Source: Microcaldota archaeon (GTDB taxonomy: Archaea > Micrarchaeota > Micrarchaeia > Micrarchaeales > Micrarchaeaceae). From it: a stretch of 42,632 nucleotides of DNA. The notes under the pieces are model-generated. The model made no database searches, was not told where the DNA came from, and worked only from the letters and a program-made list of their open reading frames with translations. Made by a program: the position numbers and the translations under genes. Positions within the stretch are counted from its first letter, which is position 1, and each line of letters opens with the position of its first letter. The DNA is taken from assembly GCA_021822165.1 (NCBI GenBank), contig JAKARM010000005.1, positions 1-42,632 on the forward strand, written 5' to 3'. This document shows, piece by piece, positions 8,552 through 17,200 of this stretch.

Positions 8552-9185
8552 CCCTGACGTTTATCACATGCGATTCACTCTCGTATCCGAGCGCGGCCTT
8601 GAATATATCCGATTCCATCGTCAGCGTGCTGTCTGAATAAGGGTCGTTCATGTAGAAGGTGTCGTTGTCGTATCCCTTCACGACAATCCAGTGGGGCGAG
8701 GCATCTATGTATGGGTTGATGACATTCGCATTCACCAGGACAACCGGTATCCTTCCGTCATTCAGATACTTCTTTATCGTGTTGACGGTCGCATTGCCGT
8801 AGGACTCCTTTATCCCCATCTCCTTCACCTTATTTTTTATCTCGGAGAATGAGGCCTTCAGGGTATCAAGGTTGACCCCGTCATATACCGCAAGCTTCTT
8901 CTCGTATCCTTCGTCCTTCATGTTGCTGCTCACGATCTCTATCTTTGCCCCTCTCTTGGCAAGGGCATAGGCGATCCCATACTTCGACCCATGCCATACG
9001 CTGCCGTTTACCGCCTCCTGCCATATCTCGAATTCCGTCTCCTTCTTCGTCTTGAAGTTTTTGTTGAGGAACTTCAGCACCATCATAGCGCATGCTGCCG
9101 AACTTGTGAACTCCTCGGATTGCGGGTAGCTGGGTATGTCAAACATCTTGGTCTTTTTTATCTTTGCCCTTGTCGGTTTTGTCAT
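8541..9185 (-). CDS. Peptidase C39-like (papain-fold) protein
   Basis: 214 residues. The layout fits the C39-like family: an N-terminal Cys (Cys32 in SSAACAMMVLKF), a central helical/beta region, and the His/Asp part SPHWIVVKGYDND ... YMNDPYSD with His165 and Asp181. C39 domains process double-glycine leader peptides in transporters; stand-alone forms have uncertain substrates. No signal peptide or membrane helix is seen, so it is probably cytoplasmic. The Gln normally forming the oxyanion hole before the Cys may be Q22. Tail-to-tail with trm1. Family call fairly sure, activity inferred. Confidence 0.72.
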   Translation of the reverse strand: MTKPTRAKIKKTKMFDIPSYPQSEEFTSSAACAMMVLKFLNKNFKTKKETEFEIWQEAVNGSVWHGSKYGIAYALAKRGAKIEIVSSNMKDEGYEKKLAVYDGVNLDTLKASFSEIKNKVKEMGIKESYGNATVNTIKKYLNDGRIPVVLVNANVINPYIDASPHWIVVKGYDNDTFYMNDPYSDSTLTMESDIFKAALGYESESHVINVRVKK

Positions 9186-9230
9186 CTTCTTTTTAGTCGC
9201 CGTTTGATCACCATTAACATGACATGGCTA

Positions 9231-9328
9231 TGCAGGGAGGGAGATTTGTCCAATGTTTTTGAACTCCCGCAGGCCTAAGCCAACGGATCTTGAGTCCGTC
9301 GCGTTTGACCAAGCTCCGCCATCCCTGC
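9231..9328 (-). tRNA. tRNA-Leu(CAA) with a T-loop insertion
   Basis: Cloverleaf on the minus strand: acceptor GCAGGGA/TCCCTGC, three-base-pair D stem with GG in the loop, anticodon stem ACGGA/TCCGT with loop CTCAAGA (anticodon CAA), a class II variable arm and T stem GGGAG/CTCCC. The T loop is 20 bases instead of seven. Removing 13 bases (about 9246-9258) restores TTCAAAT, so a non-canonical intron is the likely reading. A weak 4-bp helix TTCA/TGGA could form part of a relaxed bulge-helix-bulge. No CCA is encoded. A TATA-like element (GTATATAACGG on this strand) lies at about 9350-9360. Confidence 0.85.
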
Positions 9329-9554
9329 ACGCTTAATCCTTTATACCGTTATATACATATTGTTTACCTTTTTCCTAAGGTAATCAATCTACTAGCCTAT
9401 TAGAACCTCTTCTCCTATTTATGCCTTCCCAATATTTTCCTCTGTATCGGCAATGGTGGACGGTTCCGCAAAGCACGGATGCCGGCAATCCTTCTGCCCT
9501 GCCATCTGTTGTTACTTCCGGATCAATACGATCATGGCCCTCTCCAGATATTTA

Positions 9555-10634
9555 TTATCTTGTTATGGTATATCCTTTTACCGTCTCGTAGAGATCCCTT
9601 GCCTCGCTGTTTGTCTGGAAATGGCTGCGTATGGGGCTTATCATCTTTTCTAATTCTGCAGCAACGAAATTTTTGAGGTCCATCGGGTGGATTTTGCCAT
9701 TCTTATATCCCGATATCAGCTCCTGGTAATTGCCAAATTCCATGTTACCGCCGAATTTCTCCGGCCTTTCTATCGTTATCGGGAGGGACTTGTCCCTCGC
9801 GATCAATATTTCCAGGTAATTTATTATCGGGTTTCCCTCCACAATCCTCTCGGGGCAGTATGCCTTGGATATCTTATCCTTTATCTCCCTCTCCGAATCA
9901 TGGACGAATATCGCGCTCTCCGGCTTTGACTTGGACATCTTGTGCTCTGCAATCATATCCTCCCTTGCCGAATCGAGCTCCGGCACCCCCATTAATCCCA
10001 GGATAAGCGGGTGGTGGACAGCCACAGGGGCCTTCCATCCGTATTTTTGGGCAACCTCCCTTGCGAGTATGTTGGCGCGCCTCTGGTCCATCCCCATCTG
10101 GCATACGTCGACGTCCATCTGGAATATGTCGGTCACCTGCATGGCCGGATAAAACAGCTGCGCGGCGGAAAGCTGGTCCCCCTCTTTCCTGCCCATTATG
10201 GTTACGGCCCGTTTCGCCCTGTCTATGGTGGTTCCCTTCCCGACACGGATGAACCTGTCCCAATAGCCAATGTTGTCCATGAGTTTGCTCGCCCATACGA
10301 CCTCTACTTTATCCATCTCTATCCCGCACGCCTTCCATACCTCTATGAAATACCTGCCGGTGGCCGTTATCTTTTCCAGGTCTCCTCCCATCTTGTTATT
10401 TATCAGGGCAAAATAATCGGCCATGTAAAGTTTCGGCTTCATCCCGACTTCCATCATCACTTTTATATTCTTAGCCCTCAGAAGCCCGAAGTGTATAGGT
10501 GCTATCCCTGACGGTTCGAACCCGTCGTATACTATGGGGTGTTCATTGGATTCAAAAAGCGCCCTCAGGTCGTCCTCTGTTATAATCTCCTGCGCTATCG
10601 ATGCAACCTTCGCAATCTTGGTCTCAACATCCAT
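9555..10634 (-). CDS. tyrS: Tyrosyl-tRNA synthetase
   Basis: 359 residues, archaeal/eukaryotic-type TyrRS that charges tRNA-Tyr. The class I signature is GIAPIHFGLL (HIGH-like), the Tyr pocket contains YMADYFALIN and QVTDIFQMDVD, and the KMSKS loop is EHKMSKSKPESAIF. The bacterial S4 domain is absent as expected. Start at the ATG at 10634. It lies between two intron-bearing tRNA genes on the same strand, tRNA-Thr upstream and tRNA-Leu downstream. Confidence 0.95.
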   Translation of the reverse strand: MDVETKIAKVASIAQEIITEDDLRALFESNEHPIVYDGFEPSGIAPIHFGLLRAKNIKVMMEVGMKPKLYMADYFALINNKMGGDLEKITATGRYFIEVWKACGIEMDKVEVVWASKLMDNIGYWDRFIRVGKGTTIDRAKRAVTIMGRKEGDQLSAAQLFYPAMQVTDIFQMDVDVCQMGMDQRRANILAREVAQKYGWKAPVAVHHPLILGLMGVPELDSAREDMIAEHKMSKSKPESAIFVHDSEREIKDKISKAYCPERIVEGNPIINYLEILIARDKSLPITIERPEKFGGNMEFGNYQELISGYKNGKIHPMDLKNFVAAELEKMISPIRSHFQTNSEARDLYETVKGYTITR

Positions 10635-10678
10635 TCCATCAAATCTTTTTATCGTTCGTCTATGCCATCAAGCGCAAA

Positions 10679-10802
10679 AGCCCCCGGAGGGAATTGAACC
10701 CTCGACCTTCTGCTTTATGGCCCTTTTGGCAAGCCAAAAGCCCTTACCATGCAGACGCTCTTTAGTGTCCCGTGTATTGGGATACCACTGAGCTACAGGG
10801 GC
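10679..10802 (-). tRNA. tRNA-Thr(GGT) with two introns (D loop and anticodon loop)
   Basis: Minus-strand cloverleaf: acceptor GCCCCTG/CGGGGGC with T at the discriminator (T73 and G1-C72/C2-G71 fit archaeal tRNA-Thr). D-loop intron 10762-10783 (22 bases) forms an ideal bulge-helix-bulge: D stem GCTC/GAGC, central helix AGTG/CACT, bulges GTA and AAA, inner stem TCCC/GGGA. Anticodon-loop intron 10715-10744 (30 bases) sits at 37/38, with central helix ATGG/CCAT, bulges TAA and AAA and an inner CTTTTGG/CCAAAAG stem. After both removals the D loop is AGTGGTA and the anticodon loop ATGGTAA. No CCA encoded. Confidence 0.9.
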
Positions 10803-10917
10803 AGCAAGCATTCCTTTTATGATACGACCATTGAACAAGCAAATCTTTTAGATGTTTATGCCATTACGCATGGCATACCCTCTTCCGTCCGTTTCTCCTT
10901 ACATTGGCATGGTTATT

Positions 10918-12390
10918 TCATGCCGGCGTGAGTGCGCCGAGCGATATTGTCGGGGCGATGCCGTCAGGAGGATATGCGCGGACCCTGACCCAGTATACCT
11001 TCGGAGAGGTTATCCCGCTTTCGTAATTGAGGAATGCTCCAAAGCTCACGTTCGTTGGAACGTATGTCGTTGCCGCTTTGACTGCCGGCACGTAGTTGAA
11101 ATACGCTGCAACATCTGTCCCGTTTGCAGATACTCCATATATATTGTCCCCTGATGAATCTGGTATCGGGGAGCTTGTGCTATATGCCCATGTGCCTGCA
11201 GCTGTCTGGTACTGGATAGTGACGCTGCCAGGTGCGCCCATCAGCAGAGCCTCCCCCTCCTGGGGCGTGGTCCCGCTATTTCCGAACTGGAGGCGGTTTA
11301 TCGAACTTGTGCCTTGCACGAACGGCGCGCTGTACCACTCGAAATAGGCGGGATAGCCAAATTCCGAGGACGAATGTATGTTTATCGCCGATGTGGCGTT
11401 CGCAGTGGTATTGACCCCGTCGCTTACGTTGTATGTCCCCAGGGCGCCCGTTCCCTGGCTGCCTATGTTCCATATATTTGTATTCAGGGACGTCCCAGAA
11501 AAGCTGTCATAAAAGTTGAATACATTGGCGCCATTGTCGTATTTGGCATAGGGCGTGGTGAGTTCTGGGGCTTCTCCCGCATGGATCCCGCTATAATCCA
11601 CAAGGGTCGGGAGGAAATACATGTCCACGACCGTCGAGCTTGAGGGCGGAATCGCTTCCGGCAGCCTTATCCAGAAAATGGCGTCCGACGATGTGGATGT
11701 GCATCCGCTTTCGCACCAGCTGTAAATCTCCTTTCCTCCGTAATAAAATCGTATGTTTCCCAGGTCCCCTCTTTCCGCCAGCGGGTTTATCAGGGAAGGG
11801 TTGAACGACACCTCTTCCTGGAAATGGGCAGGTACCGCCGCATTCTGCGTGTTGGTTATCGTTATTGGTATGTAGTATATTCCCCCGATGTTGAGTTTCG
11901 ATGCCTGCACGTTTATGCTTCCGCTGTATACATATCCGTTGCCTCCCTTGCATGACGGGGTGGTAATGTTCGCTAGCGGCTGTGCACAGTAGTTGCCGAT
12001 TATCTTGAACGTCCCAGAATACATGTTCCCGAGCCGCGGCGCAGAGCTTATGTCAGCTATGCAGTATGTCTTCTCGCCCTCCGTCACTATACTTGCCGCG
12101 CAGTAGCCGCTGGTGCTGTTGGCAAAGTCCATGTATGCGTTGAACCCGGTTATGTTGAGGGTGCCAGGCATCATGTCCGATACTATTATGAATAGCTGGG
12201 ATCCCACAGTGGCATTGGGGGTATAAATCGCGTCGTTGCAGTTGAATCCGCTGAAAATCGTACAATTGAAGGGCAGTATCGTCCTTGGGAAATTTATGAA
12301 AAGGTAGAGCAGCGAGAGGGTTATCGCTATGATCAAGAAAATGAACCCGTAGGTCGTCAGGAACTCTATTGCGCTCTGGGACTTCGGCAT
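10918..12390 (-). CDS. Surface protein: class III (pilin-like) signal peptide plus DUF2341 and lectin-like region
   Basis: 490 residues. The N-terminus KSQSAIEFLTTYGFIFLI is a classic archaeal class III signal (QSAIEF before a long hydrophobic stretch), cleaved by prepilin peptidase in related proteins. The extracellular part is rich in Asn-X-Ser/Thr. A DUF2341 domain is suggested at about 195-275 (NIRFYYGGKEIYSW ... FWIRLPEAIPP), followed by a jelly-roll/LamG-like region (FYDSFSGTSLNTNIWNI). Probably a pilus-like or adhesive surface subunit. It diverges from ksgA with a shared TATA-like element. Confidence 0.8.
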   Translation of the reverse strand: MPKSQSAIEFLTTYGFIFLIIAITLSLLYLFINFPRTILPFNCTIFSGFNCNDAIYTPNATVGSQLFIIVSDMMPGTLNITGFNAYMDFANSTSGYCAASIVTEGEKTYCIADISSAPRLGNMYSGTFKIIGNYCAQPLANITTPSCKGGNGYVYSGSINVQASKLNIGGIYYIPITITNTQNAAVPAHFQEEVSFNPSLINPLAERGDLGNIRFYYGGKEIYSWCESGCTSTSSDAIFWIRLPEAIPPSSSTVVDMYFLPTLVDYSGIHAGEAPELTTPYAKYDNGANVFNFYDSFSGTSLNTNIWNIGSQGTGALGTYNVSDGVNTTANATSAINIHSSSEFGYPAYFEWYSAPFVQGTSSINRLQFGNSGTTPQEGEALLMGAPGSVTIQYQTAAGTWAYSTSSPIPDSSGDNIYGVSANGTDVAAYFNYVPAVKAATTYVPTNVSFGAFLNYESGITSPKVYWVRVRAYPPDGIAPTISLGALTPA

Positions 12391-12410
12391 ATTTTTGGTT
12401 GTAAAATCAA

Positions 12411-12420
12411 TCTATATAAT
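12411..12420. promoter_or_regulatory. Single TATA element serving ksgA and the pilin-like gene
   Basis: TCTATATAAT is nearly symmetric, so it reads as a TATA box on both strands. It is about 25 bases from the ksgA ATG (12445) and about 21 bases from the pilin-like ATG (12390), the spacing expected for leaderless archaeal transcripts. The whole gap between the two genes is 54 bases, with no other TATA-like sequence. Confidence 0.45.
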
Positions 12421-12444
12421 GGTTGCTGTGGAAATAGAGTGTAC

Positions 12445-13251
12445 ATGGAAGAGAAAGAGATGATGAGCGCGGCGAAGGCGATGAGGGCTTCAAGGCGCCT
12501 CGGCCAGAATTTCCTAATGAATCGCAACCTGGCAAAGAGGGAGGCCTCGTATGCCGCATCGAAAAACGTCGTCGAGATGGGGCCCGGGCTGGGCATGCTA
12601 ACGTCGGAGCTGTGCATGGTCGCGAAGAGCGTCACCGCCATAGAGAAAGACGACAGGCTATATGCTCTGCTGCGGTCAAACAACGATTGCAAAAACCTCA
12701 ATCTCGTTAACGCAGATTTCTTCAGCCTTGAAAAAAGCTTTTTTTCCGGAATCGACATAATGGTTTCTAACATACCCTACAACCTGTCGAGCAGCGTCCT
12801 TTATTGGCTTGCGGGGATGGGAATCCCTGCCGTGCTGTCAATGCAGGAGGAATTCGTGTCCCATATGTCGGCAGTTCCCGGGACGCGCAAGTATTCGAAG
12901 CTCAGCGTTGTAACATCTCTCTCGTTTGACGTGGAGGTGATTGCGAATGTACCGCCCACCTATTTCTACCCGAGACCCAAGGTGCGGTCATCCGTCATCC
13001 TTGTCACCCCTAAAAATAGGGTTATAGGGGAGAAAGAGCTAGCGATGATATCCTGCCTCATGGAACATAAGAAGAAGAAGCTCAGGAATGCCCTGATAGA
13101 TTCGGCAGGATCCCTTGGCATGCCGAAAAGCGCGGTTTCCGCGATTGCGGAGAAGCTTCCCATGAAAGACACCCGCCCATTCCAGTTAACCCCTGAGGGG
13201 CTTCTTGCGGTTTCCGAAGAGGTGCTGGTGCTGCTGGGCAAATCCGCCTAA
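12445..13251 (+). CDS. ksgA: rRNA small-subunit adenine dimethyltransferase KsgA/Dim1
   Basis: 268 residues. It dimethylates the two adjacent adenines near the 3' end of 16S rRNA. Motifs: SRRLGQNFLMN (N-terminal), VVEMGPGLGML (SAM motif I, about 43-53), AIEKD, NADFF, and the catalytic SNIPYNLSS (about 107-115), then a C-terminal PPTYFYPRPKV segment. A GTG at 12439 is in frame, but the ATG at 12445 fits the TATA spacing. Its last four bases overlap the convergent UPF0173 gene. Confidence 0.94.
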   Translation: MEEKEMMSAAKAMRASRRLGQNFLMNRNLAKREASYAASKNVVEMGPGLGMLTSELCMVAKSVTAIEKDDRLYALLRSNNDCKNLNLVNADFFSLEKSFFSGIDIMVSNIPYNLSSSVLYWLAGMGIPAVLSMQEEFVSHMSAVPGTRKYSKLSVVTSLSFDVEVIANVPPTYFYPRPKVRSSVILVTPKNRVIGEKELAMISCLMEHKKKKLRNALIDSAGSLGMPKSAVSAIAEKLPMKDTRPFQLTPEGLLAVSEEVLVLLGKSA

Positions 13252-13916
13252 AAAGCAAAGGTCGGTTCGTTTACCTCTCTCATTAACGTCGCTCCTTTAA
13301 CCTCCTTGGAAAATTTATCCTCTACCGCTTTGGCCCCTTCTATGCCTAAAAGGTTCTTGTAGTGCATCGGGACGGTCGCGTTAGCCCCTATCATGGCAGC
13401 AGCTTCTATGGCATCATCCACGTCCATCGTGTATGTCCCGCCTATCGGCAGCATCGCCACATCAAGCTTGCCTAGCTCTTCCATCTCGCTTATCTTGTCT
13501 GTGTCTCCTGCATGGTAGAATCTCTTGCCGTCCACCTCTATCACATATCCCACCCATCCGTTGCTCTTTGGATGGAATCCTATCCGTGCGCTTTCCACGT
13601 TGTATGCCGGTACCGCCTCTATCCCTATGCCAGAAATCTTCGTTTTGAACCCTGGCCTTGCGATATAACTGTTTTTATCCTCCTTGCCCTCTATAGTCCC
13701 TTCCGACGCGACTATCGCCGTGCTGTTTTTAGATACCTTCTCTATATCCTCCCTGCTGAAATGGTCGAAATGGGGGTGGGTTACAAGTATTATATCCGCT
13801 TTCAAGTTGACCTTCCCTATCCTGAACGGGTCTATGAATACCGTTGCATTTTCCCCTTTTATGTAAAAGCTGGAATGCCCTATCCAGAAAAGCTTCCTCC
13901 CAATATCATCATCCAT
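13248..13916 (-). CDS. UPF0173 metal-dependent hydrolase (metallo-beta-lactamase fold)
   Basis: 222 residues. The metal site HPHFDHF (about 48-54), a distal His/Asp (YHAGDTD, about 135) and PMHYKN near the C-terminus match the UPF0173 branch of metallo-beta-lactamase-fold hydrolases. The physiological substrate in this branch is not established. Convergent with ksgA, overlapping by four bases. The start at 13916 has an acidic MDDDI beginning and no clear ribosome-binding site. Confidence 0.88.
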   Translation of the reverse strand: MDDDIGRKLFWIGHSSFYIKGENATVFIDPFRIGKVNLKADIILVTHPHFDHFSREDIEKVSKNSTAIVASEGTIEGKEDKNSYIARPGFKTKISGIGIEAVPAYNVESARIGFHPKSNGWVGYVIEVDGKRFYHAGDTDKISEMEELGKLDVAMLPIGGTYTMDVDDAIEAAAMIGANATVPMHYKNLLGIEGAKAVEDKFSKEVKGATLMREVNEPTFAF

Positions 13917-14204
13917 ATAATCATACCATCTTATATTGCACTTTAAACAATTCCGCCGAAATATATTAATCCTTTCGGTATTGCCGATAAGTTTCCTTTT
14001 GCCGGGCTATAATGCTTTTTGCGATAAGTATAAATAAATGGGATAATAACCTTTCATAACGTCATATTGGTGCATATATTATTTATCTAAAGCAGGGATT
14101 AAATCTTCCCTACCTGTTTGGTATGCGGCTGCAAGGCATATAGATATAATACTGCCATGTAAAGTTGAATGTCGGGATAAAAGGTTGTGGTGTGGTGTTT
14201 CGCA

Positions 14205-17200
14205 ATGGTTGATCGGCAGTCCAAAGATCTAATCAAACTCCACGATGGGGAAACCCCATATCTTCGGCGCATCCTTTTTGGCAGCATACTGATTGGCGCA
14301 TTCCTGATATTGCTTTTATCCAATTCCTATGGGCAACAGGTAAGGGTGCCATCCAATGGCACCGCAAACCTGAACGCCACCATATCCTATTCCCCCCCTC
14401 CTCTTTTTAGCAATAGCGTAAATCCGCTCAGCGCCGGAATAGACCCAAGCCTCACCCTTACGAATAGCTATTATGTAATAACTTTTTATTACCAGGGAGG
14501 TGCAGGTTCTCTCAGCGGAAGCGCGCAATCGTTAAGCCATGTCCCTGTCACTCCACAGGTGCTGAAATACAATACGCAGAATGCGGCGTGGTTGATAACA
14601 TGCCCCCAGAAACCAAACGTATCTAATTCCTCTGTTTTCTTTACCATAAACCCAACCTATTACATAGGGGGGGATGCCTGCCTGACAGGCTTTTCCCCGC
14701 TCTCGTCTGTAATCCATCTAAATATCAATGTAAATAACCTTTACAACCCCACAAGGGTCATGACTTCCCTCATCAATGCGCCGACAATATCAAATCCAGC
14801 CGCGGCAACATTGACCAATCTTGGATATTCGGGAGAAGCAAACGGGACAAACTCCTTCATATTCAATGTTTCCAACGGCTACAATACGCAATCCTACATA
14901 TTCAAAAATGTCCCGTCTGCCCCACAACAAGGCATATGGTCCTGGCATGTGAGGTATGTGAACCTTTCGGATTCATACATAAAAACTGAGAACAACCTAT
15001 ACCAGAGCAAGTACACGTATACCTTTTATGACGTACCGATAACACAGGCTTTCATGTCGATACAAATAAGGGCGCAGAGTTCGAATACGGCTCTTTTTTG
15101 CATCAAAATATATTTCATTTATATCTGTTTCTGGTTCTGGGGCTGTCTATATAATTACAATTACCACGTCAATGCCTCGTTGAACTATATCGCAAATGCC
15201 AATGTGCCTATCCCTAACCAAAACAACGTCGGCACCTATTCGCCAACGGACTACCTCGACATGAATGGATATATTTATACACCGTTTACCCCTATACCGT
15301 CAACTTCCGGGGGTGCCCTTAGTTGTGCCCATGCCATGTATGACGGGGTGATACAGGATACTCCCGGATGCAGCAGTTTCAAGAGCCCCGTTTCCAGCAC
15401 TGCCGTACTGCATTATAGCGGGGATGTGAACGGGGGGATCGAAAACAACGAATACGTGTATAATAATCCTAAAAATTCCAACACCCTGCTAGTTGCATAC
15501 AAAAGCGCAGGTTCGTCCCTTTCATATCCTTTCGGCCAATGGGAGGAGGGGTATGTCCCTGTGCCACAACATTCCCTCACAACGAATGTTCCCATCGTAC
15601 CATACCTGCTGTATAACATTAGCCTCCCTACGAGAGGGAGCGATATAACCCCAACTAATAACATCCAGTTCCTCAATCTTTCCTTCGATCTTTATAGTCC
15701 GCATAATTACATGAATCCCACAAGTTTCCTGGATCCGATAACGCTCGACACGGGGTCGGCATTTTTCGCGACCACAACCTCTTCCGGCACTCCCGAGCTG
15801 GGCAGGTATCCGAGCGACATATCCAGTACCCCTGACCCCCAGGCCCTTACTGCCCTCCAGACTACATTCCTCACCTCCTTGACTTCTCAAGAAGCTAGTG
15901 ATTTTGCTGCCCACACGGCAACAACGACTCCCTTCCCAATCCGCGGCATAACTCCCCCAATCCCAGGTAGCGTTGCACTGCCAAACGGCTTCCAAACCCT
16001 TCAGGGCCAATACCTATCTGGAACCATATATAACCCAACATTCATAACTTCCGCGCCAAACGATTACGTTTATGTGCTTAATGAATCATCAACGTGCGGG
16101 TTGTTGTGTTTCAATTCCAATAGCAAGACGAACCTTTTTGTATTGAGGTTCATACCTTCCGGCTATTATAACCTATCAAACTTCCAGCCGGATACTGCAA
16201 ATAACGGTCCGGCAGGCGTCGTAAACTTGCAGGAATGGAATAGCAATTGGAATAGCTATTGGAGCAACACCATAATACAGCAGTCCAGCAACCTCTATAT
16301 AACTGGGATCTACCAGCTGTCAAATGTTGCATCTTCCTGGTGGCATCTCTCGAAATCGACAGGAGGCAGCCCTATAGCTGCAAATTTTGCCCCTAGGTAC
16401 ATGACTACCGATTACAACAATGACGTGTTTGTGTTTGGTTATGTGCCCCAGAGCGGTTTCGACATATTCAGCAGCCCGACACTGGAAATAGCGGTTATAC
16501 TCGGTTCCAGCCATCAGGTTGTGAGCGGCGAGATATCCGTTCCAAGCCAATATAGGCCGGTAAAGGATCTGGCTGTGTCGCCAAACGGGAATCTCCTGTA
16601 CCTTGCCAGCCCTGACAGCGGTAATGTGCTGATATATTCGTTTACAGTGTCCGGAACTACTGCGGTATTCACGCTTGTCAAAGTCCTCTCTCTCTCATAC
16701 TCTAATTCCACTGAAAACTTCAATATAGCAGAATATCTTGCTAACGGCGGACCATACGGCAGCTCAAAGATCAGTAGCGCATATAGTTCCGCAAAATCGG
16801 AGTATGATTCTGCCAACTATCATCACCCTCTGGCATTATTTGATTCGAAAGGGATACTTTATGTCCTAGATAACTGGACGTTCCCTGATCCGTCATGCGG
16901 TTCAAGTAGCACCCAATGTTCATCAAGCATATTGATGCTGCGTGCTTTCACGATAAATTTCAATGAAGTTCCGATTTCTGGAAGTTCCAAATCGGATATA
17001 ACAATAAACTCAAATGCTATAATTACAACCCCCCCCAAAGACATCTTGAATTTCAAATACCCTCCTTATGGTTGGCCTCTTTCGGCTAACATTTCACTTC
17101 CTTCTTCCAAACTCGATACTTATTGTGCGGCAGATTGTAATCACATCCCCCCATTATCATATGGCTATCAACCCATAGGGCCTGAAATGAGCAGCACAGG

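Noticed and set aside
9453-9676. Short plus-strand frames between tRNA-Leu and tyrS
   Set aside because: They overlap the tyrS 3' end on the other strand and look random.
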